Origin: a virus
Strand: one strand, 5' to 3'
Virus record (IMG/VR): IMGVR_UViG_3300029892_000010
Location: 1 to 32,800 of that record
DNA length: 32,800 nucleotides
The notes under the pieces were generated by a model. It was not told the origin of the DNA and made no database searches. It was given only the letters and a program-made list of their open reading frames with translations. Below, piece after piece: positions 1 through 7,950 of this stretch. Numbering within the stretch: position 1 is the stretch's first letter; the number at the start of each line of letters is the position of its first letter. The position numbers were made by a program, and so were the translations under genes.

Positions 1-581
1 AAGTTGGGTGACATACCGGGAATGCCGGATACGCCGCCCATGAAGTACGCCCCTTCGGAGCGGCGGTCGGCGCCGCGGGCGAGCGAGAGATGTTCCGCCA
101 GGGTCAGCTCGCCGCGGCGGGCGCTCTCGCGCAGCTCAGTCGCCAAGGACGCCTGCTTCGCCAGCGCCTCGATGCCTGGGCTCGAGGTATCAAAACCGGA
201 GCCGAGCTGCCGGCGCAGAGTCTCGCGCAGCGTCATCTCCTGCTCGCCCAGCTCGCGCTCGAGCGTCGGGGAGACATCCAGCTCACCCCGCAGCGCCTTG
301 AGAGACCGCTCCAGAAGGCCGCGCTCGATCTCTCCGCGCAGCTTATCCTCCGGCTGTTCGAGCTTCTCGAATGCTACGATGTCTCCAAGCGTGCCGTCCT
401 CGTTCTGCTGGTAGACCGGCTTCAGCCCCATCTCCTCGTAGAGGAACGGCGCCAGCAGGTTGTACTGCTGAAGCTGCCGCTCCATGAGACCGCGCTGGAA
501 CCGCAGCAGCTCCGTCTGCTCGCGTCGAAGCGCCAACTCCTCGGCGGAGGGCTTAGGCGCCTTTGCTTTCTTGCGGCTCAT
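1..581 (-). CDS. Helical virion-associated protein, 3' part cut by window edge
   Basis: An open frame starts at an ATG at 581 and runs off the left edge, so about 193 residues are visible and the C-terminus is missing. The protein begins MSRKKAKAPK, and its first 175 residues are highly charged and predicted helical, rich in Glu, Leu, Arg and Gln. It then turns Gly-rich (FMGGVSGIPG). It is the last visible gene of the leftward virion block, and its first 29 bases overlap the 3' end of the gene upstream. Position and composition fit an internal virion or tail-needle-type protein, but I do not recognise a named family and infer only a structural role. Confidence 0.75.
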   Translation of the reverse strand, partial: MSRKKAKAPKPSAEELALRREQTELLRFQRGLMERQLQQYNLLAPFLYEEMGLKPVYQQNEDGTLGDIVAFEKLEQPEDKLRGEIERGLLERSLKALRGELDVSPTLERELGEQEMTLRETLRRQLGSGFDTSSPGIEALAKQASLATELRESARRGELTLAEHLSLARGADRRSEGAYFMGGVSGIPGMSPN

Positions 582-969
582 AACCCATTACCTTGCGTCT
601 GTACCACTTAACCCCATCGACTTCTCCGACGGGCTGCACCAGCTCCGGGCTGCGCTCGACCGAGTCGAGCCACGCCCGCGAGGCTGAATCATCGAGCGCG
701 AACACATACTCCCGAACGCCGGCCAGCCGCAGCACATTCTCGTAGGCTTCCACCAGCCGCATCGCGGTGATGAAGGTCGGCGCGTAAAAGAATCCGGCTA
801 CGACCGCATCGTTCTGTCGATGCGTTCCGATGCAACCGACGACCTTGCCATCCCGCTCCGCGACAACGGTCGGGAAACTCATCGTGCTCTCCGCGTTCGA
901 GAGCTTGCGTGCCACCGAAAAATCCTTCGGCGAGGACGCCAGCCGGTACACTGTGTCGCGAGGTCTCAC
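553..969 (-). CDS. GNAT-like phage protein
   Basis: This 138-aa frame starts at a GTG (969) that overlaps the previous stop as GTGA. The middle of the protein, VVAERDGKVVGCIG followed by a helix (ITAMRLVEAYENVLR), then EYVFALDD and a final strand around VKWYRRKVMG, resembles the strand-helix order of the GNAT acetyltransferase fold. The acetyl-CoA loop (Q/RxxGxG/A) is not clear, so catalytic activity is doubtful. Genes of this type often sit among podovirus tail genes. The fold assignment is inference from pattern only; a structural or host-modifying role is equally possible. Confidence 0.6.
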   Translation of the reverse strand: MRPRDTVYRLASSPKDFSVARKLSNAESTMSFPTVVAERDGKVVGCIGTHRQNDAVVAGFFYAPTFITAMRLVEAYENVLRLAGVREYVFALDDSASRAWLDSVERSPELVQPVGEVDGVKWYRRKVMGYEPQESKGA

Positions 970-1382
970 CGTCGCCGCCCTCCAAACGGAATTCCAAGGG
1001 ACACCCCGAGCGTCGGCTCGGTCTCTATCCCGTCGTGCTTGACGCGCGGAATGTAGTTGAGCAGCAGCTCCGAGTTATTTCCCAGCGCGAGCCGCAGCTC
1101 CGGGATCAAGAACGGCAGCAGCGCCTCCTGGTAGCCGGTGATGAGTCCGGCGTTGAGACGCAGCCCCAAGATGTCCCCGAGCGTCAGCACTTCCTTGCCA
1201 GCTCCTGCGTATGCACTGGTGCGTCCGAGCGAGTTCCTGTACGCCCCGGCGCCCATGTAGTAGCCGCCGTCACCGATCGGCAGCCGGAACCCGACGCCCG
1301 GATTGCGCTCGTTGTACTGATCCGAGTTCGCCAGATGCTTCGAGGCGAGATGCAGGATCAGCGCTCGTTGGGCTTCGTCCAT
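966..1382 (-). CDS. Gly/Tyr-rich hypothetical virion-block protein
   Basis: 138 aa, ATG at 1382 overlapping the upstream TAA as TAATG; its stop overlaps the next gene as GTGA. After a short helix (EAQRALILHLASKH) the chain becomes rich in Gly, Tyr and Leu with alternating hydrophobic stretches (GGYYMGAGAYRNSLG, LGLRLNAGLITGY, LLLNYIPRV, LGVSLGIPFG). This looks like a small beta-rich or beta-barrel-like domain. No signal peptide is visible. I do not recognise a named family; phage proteins with the same YRNS-GRTS-YAGAG flavour are common in podovirus tail clusters. Confidence 0.7.
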   Translation of the reverse strand: MDEAQRALILHLASKHLANSDQYNERNPGVGFRLPIGDGGYYMGAGAYRNSLGRTSAYAGAGKEVLTLGDILGLRLNAGLITGYQEALLPFLIPELRLALGNNSELLLNYIPRVKHDGIETEPTLGVSLGIPFGGRRR

Positions 1383-2149
1383 TACGGCGTCAGCGTGACA
1401 AACACACCATCAATTTTGATTTCGACATTGAGGTCCGCTACGTCGTGCTGAACGGTGATCTCTAACGTCTGATCGACGGCGGAGTTAACGGCCACCGCCG
1501 CGTCAAATAGTGGGGATGAAACAGAGTTGACTTCAGTAAATTCGCCGTCGTAGTACTGCGCATTGCTGGCATCTCGAGCGAACAGATAATGTCGCCCCTG
1601 TATCTTGCGTCGCTTGGCAGAGGACGCAATAAGACCGAAGCTGTGGTTGCCTACAGTAACTCCACCGTACTTCACTCTTATATTCAAATTCTTGCCGGAC
1701 CCGGAATTATTGAGGTAGCTGCCAAACATGAACATCCGCAGCAGGCGATCCGTTCCCAACGAACCTCCAGGCACCGTCATCGAAAAGACAGACGTTTCAA
1801 CGGTGGTGTTCACCACCGTAATTGGAGTAACATCCTTCGCGAGCACCAATTCCGAGCGATACTGCGGCGAGCTATACCACTGCGCTGCGGACGTGCCGGC
1901 GAATCGATCCTTCAGCTCCTTGATGGCGAATCGCACCTGCTTCAGCTCGTCGCGCAAGCTGGTCGCCAAAAATTCCGTGCCCTGCTCGCCTGGATCGCTC
2001 GTCTGCCGCATCGCCGCCACGTCGGCGGAGGCGTCGTCTACCCCGTCCGGCGTCACGTTGTTGACGTGGTTCTGGTGGTCGCTGTTGTAGATATTCGCCG
2101 TCAGGACGGTTCCCGACGCGCGAGTCGTATGCGTGTAGTTGCCCGGCAT
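1382..2149 (-). CDS. Tail appendage-like structural protein
   Basis: 255 aa, ATG at 2149 with a good ribosome site (GAGGTAAGG). The N-terminus NYTHTTRASGTVLTAN followed by DHQNHVNN is typical of phage tail fibre or tail appendage subunits that begin with this asparagine-rich segment. The middle has a helix (LRDELKQVRFAIKELKDRF), and the last 140 residues are beta-rich (TTVETSVFSMTVPGG, IRVKYGGVTVGNHSF, LEITVQHDVADLNVEIKID), like a jelly-roll or receptor-binding domain. It lies between the nozzle-like protein and small tail genes. The tail role is well supported by pattern and context; receptor binding is inference. Confidence 0.7.
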   Translation of the reverse strand: MPGNYTHTTRASGTVLTANIYNSDHQNHVNNVTPDGVDDASADVAAMRQTSDPGEQGTEFLATSLRDELKQVRFAIKELKDRFAGTSAAQWYSSPQYRSELVLAKDVTPITVVNTTVETSVFSMTVPGGSLGTDRLLRMFMFGSYLNNSGSGKNLNIRVKYGGVTVGNHSFGLIASSAKRRKIQGRHYLFARDASNAQYYDGEFTEVNSVSSPLFDAAVAVNSAVDQTLEITVQHDVADLNVEIKIDGVFVTLTP

Positions 2150-2154
2150 GAGCC

Positions 2155-2583
2155 TTACCTCACCGGCCGCTTGTCAAGGGTCCAAATACCAGCCACCCGC
2201 TTCGGCACGCGCGCGTCGATTTCCTGGAGCGGGCACCGCCCAGGAAGGAACTTCTCGTCCTCGAGCATCTCGCAGAGATCGGTCACATACAGCTCCTCGA
2301 GATCAGCCAGCGTACGAACGGAGCCGGCGCAGCTTCGACATAAACAGGTGGTATGATACGAACCATCCTCGAACTGCATCGTCAGCTCGGCGTAGAGCGT
2401 CAACGGACGCCCGCGCCCATCGACGATCGGATCACCGCAGCGCTTGCAGCACACCGTGGCGTGGCGGCCGAACTCGTCGCGGTCGATATACGACACCACC
2501 CGCGCCTTCCGTTCGTCCGACAAGGCGTCGAGCCGCGCCCGCAGGCGCCGGGCAGTCATCGGTACGTTGAAAGGATGGCGCAC
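2155..2583 (-). CDS. Small zinc-binding hypothetical protein
   Basis: 142 aa from a GTG at 2583 that overlaps the upstream TAG (TAGTG). An internal ATG at 2559 lacks any ribosome site, so the GTG is preferred. Two cysteine clusters, CCKRCG at about residues 45-50 and CLCRSC at about 80-85, fit a four-cysteine zinc knuckle flanking a beta hairpin. The N-terminal third is basic and helical. It sits between two tail genes. No family recognised; it could be a virion component or assembly factor. Confidence 0.7.
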   Translation of the reverse strand: MRHPFNVPMTARRLRARLDALSDERKARVVSYIDRDEFGRHATVCCKRCGDPIVDGRGRPLTLYAELTMQFEDGSYHTTCLCRSCAGSVRTLADLEELYVTDLCEMLEDEKFLPGRCPLQEIDARVPKRVAGIWTLDKRPVR

Positions 2584-4175
2584 TACCGCTCATCTCCCAG
2601 CTTGAAGTAGAGCAGCGCTCTAGCTATCGAAAAATCCTGATCGGCCGTATTATTGCGAAAAACGAGAGACAGGTTCTTCCCGCTACCGACTATCCTCTTT
2701 CTCTGCGATATAACCGACTCCGACGCCAGCGCATCGGTGTCCAGGGTGAACGATCCGAGCGCCGCGCCGCCGACGCCCATGTTGAACCGCAGCGTCTGCT
2801 TCGTGACGCCGTCCCAGATAACGTCGACCTCCAAATCCCAAGCGCCAACGGGATCGAATATCAGTTCCAGGAACTGCCCGATCTTATTTTTGGCCGCCAG
2901 CGTCGGATCGACGTGCGATAGGTCCATGTAGGCCGTCTGAATCTCTGCCTGATAGCCGAAGCCAGCCTTGTTCCTGGCGGATCGGTCCATGCGCCAGACG
3001 AACCCGGCGTTGTCGCCAGACACTAGCTCCTGGTTCTTGTTGGGGTCGAGGCGAGTCCAAATAGAGACACAGACATCGCGATCGGACAGCCGCCAGCGCG
3101 GACGCACGCCGTTCATGTCGAGCACCAACCGACGATCACAATCGGACGAGTTGATGGCAGGAACAGCGAAGTGAACCTCCCGCTTACGGGCGTAGTAGAC
3201 GCCGCGCACCTTCTCGGCAAACGTCTGCACGTCGAGGTCTGACCGAATCAACGCGTTAATTTGGTCAATGTCGCTGACGTTCTGCGAGCCGATGGAGCCG
3301 AACTCCTGCACCGCGGACAGACGCTGAATATTCCCGACCTGATCCGGGAACAGCACGTCGTCCTCGACGATGACGACGGCGAGCGGGCTGCCCGTGCCGA
3401 CCGAGCCGGTATGGCGCCAGACCTTCCAGTTCGCTGTCGACGGATCGCGAGTGTCGACGATGTAGATGCCGGCGGGATACTTCCAAAGAATCAGTAGCCC
3501 TCGGAACGACACCCCGGCCATCAATTTCTGTCCCTCGCCAGGGAAGATAGACAGCGACCCGGAACCGGCCCCGGTGAAATCCTCATGGTTCGTCGTCGTG
3601 GAGTAGTAGACCCGATGAGGATCATTCGGGTTACCAAATCCCCAAAGCCGCCCCTCGTGAATGAGCCCGAAACTCGGGTAGTTCGTCGCCCAGTCGGCAG
3701 GCGGAGTAGTGATGACAAAAGTCGAACCGCCGTCGCCGGACAGTACCCGCACTTGATTGGTGCCGGTGAATAGGAACAGCTTGCGCGGATTGGCCGCGGC
3801 CTCTTTTCCGCCCTCGACGAACACCGCAACGTTGGAGTTAGCGAGCCCAGCCGTAATCGGCGCCTGCCCGTTGAATGTCCCTGTGCCGTCGTCCTTATAG
3901 ATAGACCCAGAATTTCCCGCGCCCGGCCAATAGGAGTACACCACCATGCGCTGCGTCGCACTGTCCGGCCACCAGTCGTGACCGTTGACGATGTATGGCC
4001 AGATGGCGACAGCGTTGTACTTGACCGCACCGCCCTCCTTCTGCCACGTCCCGTTCTCGAACGTGATGTTGCGCGCAGTTATCACATGGGTAGCCGGCAC
4101 CTGAGAGGCGTTCTGCGCCCCGTGCAGCCCTCCCTGGGCGACGGGCAGCTCAACGACTAAACCGCGATAGGCCAC
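2583..4175 (-). CDS. Tail tube/nozzle-like beta-propeller protein
   Basis: 530 aa from a GTG at 4175. The protein is beta-rich with repeated Trp/Tyr/Gly blades (HDWWPDSATQRMVVYSYW, RKLFLFTGTNQVRVLSG, GLIHEGRLWGFG, FRGLLILWKYPAGIYI, VVIVEDDVLFPDQVGNIQRL), the pattern of a beta-propeller. Proteins with this size and layout next to an adaptor gene serve as the podovirus tail nozzle (functional counterpart of T7 gp12). The gene directly downstream of the adaptor candidate (4180-5151) is the expected place. Family membership is inferred from composition, length and gene order, not from a database hit. Confidence 0.65.
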   Translation of the reverse strand: MAYRGLVVELPVAQGGLHGAQNASQVPATHVITARNITFENGTWQKEGGAVKYNAVAIWPYIVNGHDWWPDSATQRMVVYSYWPGAGNSGSIYKDDGTGTFNGQAPITAGLANSNVAVFVEGGKEAAANPRKLFLFTGTNQVRVLSGDGGSTFVITTPPADWATNYPSFGLIHEGRLWGFGNPNDPHRVYYSTTTNHEDFTGAGSGSLSIFPGEGQKLMAGVSFRGLLILWKYPAGIYIVDTRDPSTANWKVWRHTGSVGTGSPLAVVIVEDDVLFPDQVGNIQRLSAVQEFGSIGSQNVSDIDQINALIRSDLDVQTFAEKVRGVYYARKREVHFAVPAINSSDCDRRLVLDMNGVRPRWRLSDRDVCVSIWTRLDPNKNQELVSGDNAGFVWRMDRSARNKAGFGYQAEIQTAYMDLSHVDPTLAAKNKIGQFLELIFDPVGAWDLEVDVIWDGVTKQTLRFNMGVGGAALGSFTLDTDALASESVISQRKRIVGSGKNLSLVFRNNTADQDFSIARALLYFKLGDER

Positions 4176-4179
4176 GACA

Positions 4180-5151
4180 TTACCCGATGATGGACCCCGA
4201 CTCGGTGCGCCTCACGCCGCCGCGGACTCCGCTAGGAGCGCGCGGGTAGATTTGCCCGAGATTACCTTGTCGTACGATCCGGTAGCGGTGTTCCTTCTGC
4301 ATCGCCTTGAGCAGCGCCTTGGCCGCCAGGATCGCCGCGTCCGCGCGGTCGTCGTTCTTATCCATGAATAGCCAGTACGCGGCGATGTCGGCCAGCAGCC
4401 GCCGGTAGGACATCGGCAGCAGCGGCTCTTCGCTCGTTGAATACGTGAGATCGGCTGGCCGGCGCAGATACCAGAAGTCGACCCGCAAATCCGTGTCGGT
4501 GTCGGCGCGGTAGCGATTAAAGCGAACTTCCGATTCGCTGAGGTGAGCGAACTTTGTCGGCACACCCGCCTCGATCTCCGCCACCGGATAGGTGCGCGTC
4601 ATGGCCGCAAGGTCTATACCGTCGACTTCGTGGCCACGCTCATGCGCCCGATGGGAGTACATCGGCGAGACGACTTTCAGCAGATTCGCGGCACCGCCGA
4701 TCGCTCCCCCTAAGTCCATGTCGGTCTTGAAAGCGATGCCGGTAACGGTCCCCGAAGCCTCGAGGTAGTTCGCATCGAGCGTCGCGCTCGGGCTGCCGCC
4801 CGTGTGGGCCAGGATTTTATACACGGTGTTTCGACCATCCGCCTTCTTGAAGTGCCAGCCGGTCAGAGACGACATAGGCGCTGATCCAAAAGTGATGGCA
4901 GAGGAGCCCTGTGCAACCGTCACCGATCCCTTCACGGCCGGCGCCATAAACAAGCTGCCTGAGTTGCGGAGCCACCACCACTCCTCGTTGATCGTCGGGT
5001 CGATCTCACTTCCGCCCATCCAGACCGCCTGATAGGCCCGGTTCACGTACTCGAGCGCCTTGGCGTGAAAGTCGGACGTGCCGTCGACCGCCTCGCCGCC
5101 GCGGAACAGCACATCGTCCACTAAGTCTTTCGTGTAGCGATAGTTCGCCAT
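4180..5151 (-). CDS. Head-tail adaptor-like protein (SU10 adaptor type)
   Basis: 323 aa, ATG at 5151. The N-terminal helix pair YRYTKDLVDDVLFRGGE and FHAKALEYVNRAYQAVWMGG, a central beta domain (SVTVAQGSSAITFGS, WHFKKADGRNTVYKILAH), and a C-terminal helical segment (LLPMSYRRLLADIAAYWLF, DRADAAILAAKALLKAMQKE) match the layout of phage adaptor proteins that bind below the portal. It lies directly upstream of the nozzle-like gene, the order seen in podoviruses. The adaptor call is inference from architecture and context; ring formation is assumed from the family. Confidence 0.65.
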   Translation of the reverse strand: MANYRYTKDLVDDVLFRGGEAVDGTSDFHAKALEYVNRAYQAVWMGGSEIDPTINEEWWWLRNSGSLFMAPAVKGSVTVAQGSSAITFGSAPMSSLTGWHFKKADGRNTVYKILAHTGGSPSATLDANYLEASGTVTGIAFKTDMDLGGAIGGAANLLKVVSPMYSHRAHERGHEVDGIDLAAMTRTYPVAEIEAGVPTKFAHLSESEVRFNRYRADTDTDLRVDFWYLRRPADLTYSTSEEPLLPMSYRRLLADIAAYWLFMDKNDDRADAAILAAKALLKAMQKEHRYRIVRQGNLGQIYPRAPSGVRGGVRRTESGSIIG

Positions 5152-5973
5152 TTACCTTCTCCTTCGACGCGGCAGCGGCAGGTATCCACCACCTGTCAAG
5201 CCCGGCACGTTCGGCTCGTACTCCTTCAGCGCAGCACCGCCGAGCACCATGCCGCCCACACCGACGACCGGCTTCTCATGCAGCCGAGTGGCGGCACCGC
5301 CGAGCACCATGCCGCCCACACCGACGACCGGCTTCTCATGCAGCCGAGTGGCGGCACCGCCGAGCACCATGCCGCCCACACCGACGACCGGCTTCTCATG
5401 CAGCCGAGTGGCGGCACCGCCCAGGATCAACCCGCCGCTGCCGACGTGCGAGTACTCGTTCGGAGTGGTGCCACCCTCGGTGTAATAAACCTTGAGGGCG
5501 AGGTATTCGAGGCTCGCATCCTCGGTGTAGTTGTCGCCCTGGTAGGCGATGCGAATCTTGAAATTCGCGTCTGAGAACTCGGAGGCATCCCACGACCGTC
5601 CCCAAGTATCGGCAGAACCGCCAAAGGTCCAGGTCTGTTTACTGCCAGGAGTCCCGCCGAAGTCTCCGCTTGCCGGGACTCGTTTTGCCGAGGTCCAGCT
5701 CGTGCCGCCGTCGTAAGACAGGTAAAGATTCAGATACCATCCGGCATCCCCGAATGCGTCGTAACCCCGGATCGTTCCTTCAATGCCGTCAATCGTGGCG
5801 CCTGCGGGAACGCCGAACGTGAAGTTTTTCCAGCGGCTCGTGCTTATGCCGTTGTTGCCTGTGTTTCCTGTGGTGGCACTGGTGTCGTCGGCGTGAAGGT
5901 TATTGCGGTTTACCCACTCCGTTGACCCCTCGTCCTCGTTGGCTGTCGGAGCCTTGAAGCCCGTGTCGGCCAT
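5152..5973 (-). CDS. Tail protein with three exact 20-residue repeats
   Basis: 273 aa, ATG at 5973 overlapping the upstream stop as TAATG, so translation is coupled to the 40-aa gene before it. Residues 1-170 form a beta-sandwich-like domain (GVPAGATIDGIEGTIRGYD, WYLNLYLSYDGG, LEYLALKVYY), typical of phage and environmental structural proteins. From about residue 180 the unit GGMVLGGAATRLHEKPVVGV is repeated in tandem and is encoded by identical 60-base DNA units (5234-5421). The C-terminus is Pro/Arg-rich (LPLPRRRRR). The GGxxxGGAA motif suggests a repeated surface loop or beta-spiral. The exact role is unknown; tail decoration is inferred. Confidence 0.75.
   Translation of the reverse strand: MADTGFKAPTANEDEGSTEWVNRNNLHADDTSATTGNTGNNGISTSRWKNFTFGVPAGATIDGIEGTIRGYDAFGDAGWYLNLYLSYDGGTSWTSAKRVPASGDFGGTPGSKQTWTFGGSADTWGRSWDASEFSDANFKIRIAYQGDNYTEDASLEYLALKVYYTEGGTTPNEYSHVGSGGLILGGAATRLHEKPVVGVGGMVLGGAATRLHEKPVVGVGGMVLGGAATRLHEKPVVGVGGMVLGGAALKEYEPNVPGLTGGGYLPLPRRRRR
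5234..5421. repeat. 60-bp exact tandem repeat, about 3.1 copies
   Basis: The sequence is perfectly periodic at 60 bases from 5234 to 5421. Units 5281-5340 and 5341-5400 are identical, including all third codon positions, and partial units flank them. Each unit encodes 20 residues, so copy number can change without a frameshift. Exact identity at silent sites indicates recent duplication or ongoing gene conversion or slippage. Confidence 0.95.
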
Positions 5974-6095
5974 TAGTCAATCGCCTCAATGAGGCCGACC
6001 AGCAGCGCTCGGTCGTCTCCCGTGCAGGCGTGCGACCACGAAAGCGAGTTTGTGCTTCCGCTCGCCTGAGTCGCCGCGTCAAAGTCGATCGCCAT
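5973..6095 (-). CDS. 40-aa protein resembling the N-terminus of a larger virion family
   Basis: ATG at 6095, stop TAA at 5973-5975 overlapping the next ATG. The product begins MAIDFDAATQASGSTNSLSW and continues SHACTGDDRALLVGLIEAID. To my recollection this matches the opening strands of a widespread beta-sandwich family in phages and environmental genomes (xxFDAATxG...SLTWSHTCTGxxRxLxVGV), whose members are normally much longer. Here it stops after 40 residues. No clear ribosome site precedes the ATG, and the region upstream has an in-frame stop. It may be a remnant of a truncated gene or a minimal coupled leader for the next gene. Confidence 0.6.
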   Translation of the reverse strand: MAIDFDAATQASGSTNSLSWSHACTGDDRALLVGLIEAID

Positions 6096-6132
6096 GTGTT
6101 GTCGTAGTTATTGGCGTCGTTGCGTTCAAAAC

Positions 6133-6393
6133 TTACACATACCCCAGCCGAGCGCCAGCCTCCAGCGAAGGCCGGCGGGGCGCCGGAATCTCCGCAAGAC
6201 ACGCCTGACGCAGCTCCGCGACACGAACGTCCGGGACCACGAGCTGGGTTGTGCCGTCGTCGCGCACGAGATGCAGCTCCACAAACGCGCCGGACGGATG
6301 ACGATGCCGGCCACCGTCGGGCAAGTGGTCGTACAGCTCAAACACGATCCCGACGCCGCGATTCTGCCAAACCACCCATTGGCCTTTGCGCAT
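6133..6393 (-). CDS. Small hypothetical phage protein
   Basis: 86 aa, ATG at 6393. It starts MRKGQWVVWQNRGVGIVFE, continues HLVRDDGTTQLVVPDVRVAEL and ends with a basic segment. The first half looks like a small SH3-like beta barrel. It is three bases from the stop of the preceding gene, with CAGGA as ribosome site. Proteins with this KGQWVVW opening recur in phage structural regions, but I know of no assigned function. Confidence 0.7.
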   Translation of the reverse strand: MRKGQWVVWQNRGVGIVFELYDHLPDGGRHRHPSGAFVELHLVRDDGTTQLVVPDVRVAELRQACLAEIPAPRRPSLEAGARLGYV

Positions 6394-6396
6394 AAC

Positions 6397-6801
6397 TCAG
6401 TCCTGCGTGATCTTCGGGGTGATGCGAATCACATCCCCGCTGTTACTGATCGGATTGGGCGCGTCGGTAAACCGCTCGGCGTAGGCGATGCGGCCAGAGA
6501 TAGCCCGCGTCAAGTAGTAGCCGTAGATGTTCTGGGTCGTCTGATTGGCGGACGACGTGAACGACTGCTGCGCATAGGACGCCTCGGAGGGAGCGCCCTC
6601 GGTGACCGTCCAGGAGGCGCCAGTCAACGCGATGGAGGCGTACCCGGTGAAAGTCGCCTCGGTGTAGCTCGCGGCGGTGTCCGTCTCCGCCGGGGTGACG
6701 TTGTTCTGGTAGAGACGAAGGACTAGGTTTTCCGGCGAGGCGTTGTTGACGAAGTACTTGAGTGCGTCACCCTCGCCGTTGTTGGGGACCAGCAAGGCCA
6801 T
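6397..6801 (-). CDS. Virion-associated hypothetical protein
   Basis: 134 aa, ATG at 6801. It begins MALLVPNNGEGDALKYFVNN and then has LRLYQNNVTPAETDTAASYTEATFTGYASIALTG-type strands, ending SGDVIRITPKI. The motif 'VPNxGE...L.LYxNNVTPxxTDTxxxYTEAxFxGY' is one I recall from small beta-rich virion proteins of podoviruses and siphoviruses. It lies in the cluster between capsid and tail genes. A decoration or tail-tip role is plausible but unproven. Confidence 0.7.
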   Translation of the reverse strand: MALLVPNNGEGDALKYFVNNASPENLVLRLYQNNVTPAETDTAASYTEATFTGYASIALTGASWTVTEGAPSEASYAQQSFTSSANQTTQNIYGYYLTRAISGRIAYAERFTDAPNPISNSGDVIRITPKITQD

Positions 6802-6804
6802 GTG

Positions 6805-7272
6805 TTAGCCCCCGAGCTGTCGCAGCAGCTCCTCGCGCTTTGCCTTTGCCTCGCGATAGCGGCGGTCCTCGTCGTCGCGCTGCGAGCGCAGCGCCTCGAT
6901 CTGAGAAAGCAGCGCCTTCTTTTCCCTGTCGGTGCTATCCTGAAGCTTCGCCAGTGCCGCCTTGGCGTCACGGACCACCTGCTCCGCCTCCACGCGCGCC
7001 ACTGAAATGCGTTCGCGGCACTCCGCTTCGGCCGCGGCGGCGTTCGACTCAGCCGCGGCGACAGCTTCCTTCAACTCACCCAGCCGACGCTCGAGGTCGC
7101 CGATCTGCGCCTCCAGCTCGGCACGAGCGATTTTTTTGCGTTCGTCGATCTCGTGTAGCGCGCTTTGCGCCGCGGCCACGGCGCGCAAGAACTCCTCCGC
7201 CCGCGCGAATGCCCGGTAGGCGTTCTTCATCTGCTGGGCGAGATGAATGGCCGCGTTCAGATCGTCGCTCAT
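6805..7272 (-). CDS. Long coiled-coil protein
   Basis: 155 aa, ATG at 7272 overlapping the previous stop as ATGA. Almost the whole chain is a predicted coiled coil (RAELEAQIGDLERRLGELKEAVAAAESNAAAAEAEC, then REKKALLSQIEALRSQ), with heptad-spaced Leu/Ala and no Pro after the start. A single long helix of this kind fits a tape-like, chaperone or assembly protein, but it is far shorter than a siphovirus tape measure. Function not identified. Confidence 0.75.
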   Translation of the reverse strand: MSDDLNAAIHLAQQMKNAYRAFARAEEFLRAVAAAQSALHEIDERKKIARAELEAQIGDLERRLGELKEAVAAAESNAAAAEAECRERISVARVEAEQVVRDAKAALAKLQDSTDREKKALLSQIEALRSQRDDEDRRYREAKAKREELLRQLGG

Positions 7273-7622
7273 CGCTCAGCCGACTGCGAAAGCAGCTTGC
7301 AGATAAGGTTGGTCGTACCGTCGCCTCCGGTCACACGCGGACGAATCCATTTCGTGTTCTCGAGCACCTGCTCGATAGACTCCTGGGTAAACGAGAGCGC
7401 GTTACCCTGCGGGTCGGTCAGCGTCCGAGCGGTCGACTTGTTGTTCGACCCCTCGATAACAACCGTACCGCCGACACCAAACGTGCCGTAGACATGGACT
7501 GACTTGTCCGCCAGCATCGCCGCGTCCAGCCAGTCGCCGTCGTCACCGCTTAGCAGCCCGCTCCAGGTACACTCGTGGACGCCGCGGGCAAGCCAGACGC
7601 CGCTACGGGCTCTCGTCGCCAT
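7269..7622 (-). CDS. Small beta-rich virion-block protein
   Basis: 117 aa, ATG at 7622. The sequence SVHVYGTFGVGGTVVIEGSNN, LTDPQGNALSFTQESIEQVLENT, then IRPRVTGGDGTTNLICKLLS has a layout I recall from phage structural regions: a small beta domain in which 'GTVxIEGSN...DPxGNxLxFT...IxxxLExxxxIRPxVTGGDGxT' is conserved. It overlaps its downstream neighbour by 4 bases and its upstream neighbour by 20. Likely a head or tail accessory protein; no function known. Confidence 0.7.
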   Translation of the reverse strand: MATRARSGVWLARGVHECTWSGLLSGDDGDWLDAAMLADKSVHVYGTFGVGGTVVIEGSNNKSTARTLTDPQGNALSFTQESIEQVLENTKWIRPRVTGGDGTTNLICKLLSQSAER

Positions 7623-7941
7623 GAGCGTCCTCGTCGACCTTCAGCTCCTGCTTCGCTGCTTCAATCTCCGCCTTCCGGGCCTGCTCCTCCTTGCTTGGAC
7701 GGCCTCGGCCGCGCTTCGGGCCGACCTCGGTGAAGCCGACCTCGGCGAGCACTTTGGAGCTGATTTTCTTCAGCTCCTCCTCGAACCAGGGCGGGAGCTG
7801 GTCGACCTTTTTGCCGCTCTCGGTGTAGACCTGACCCTCCTTGAGATATAGAGTCGGGCCGCCCCGCTGGGCGATACGAACATATGGGCTCACCCGAACG
7901 ACGCGTTCGCCCCGCCGTTCGTGGGTTTGAAGCAGATGCAT
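7603..7941 (-). CDS. Charged hypothetical protein with basic AT-hook-like patch
   Basis: 112 aa, ATG at 7941. The N-terminal half is strand-rich (RVSPYVRIAQRGGPTLYLKEGQVY); a conserved-looking core LPPWFEEELKKISSKVLAEVGF follows; the tail holds PKRGRGRPSKEE, which resembles an AT-hook (RGRP), and then an acidic end. It overlaps the next gene by 20 bases. The RGRP patch could bind DNA but may be coincidental. No family recognised. Confidence 0.65.
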   Translation of the reverse strand: MHLLQTHERRGERVVRVSPYVRIAQRGGPTLYLKEGQVYTESGKKVDQLPPWFEEELKKISSKVLAEVGFTEVGPKRGRGRPSKEEQARKAEIEAAKQELKVDEDAHGDESP

Positions 7942-7950
7942 CGTACCCCC

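Noticed and set aside
5234-5421. CRISPR array
   Set aside because: Repeats are head-to-tail with no spacers and lie in frame inside a tail gene.
5900-6202. Leftward 100-aa frame overlapping the 40-aa gene
   Set aside because: Arg-rich shadow in another frame of 5973-6095; no ribosome site.
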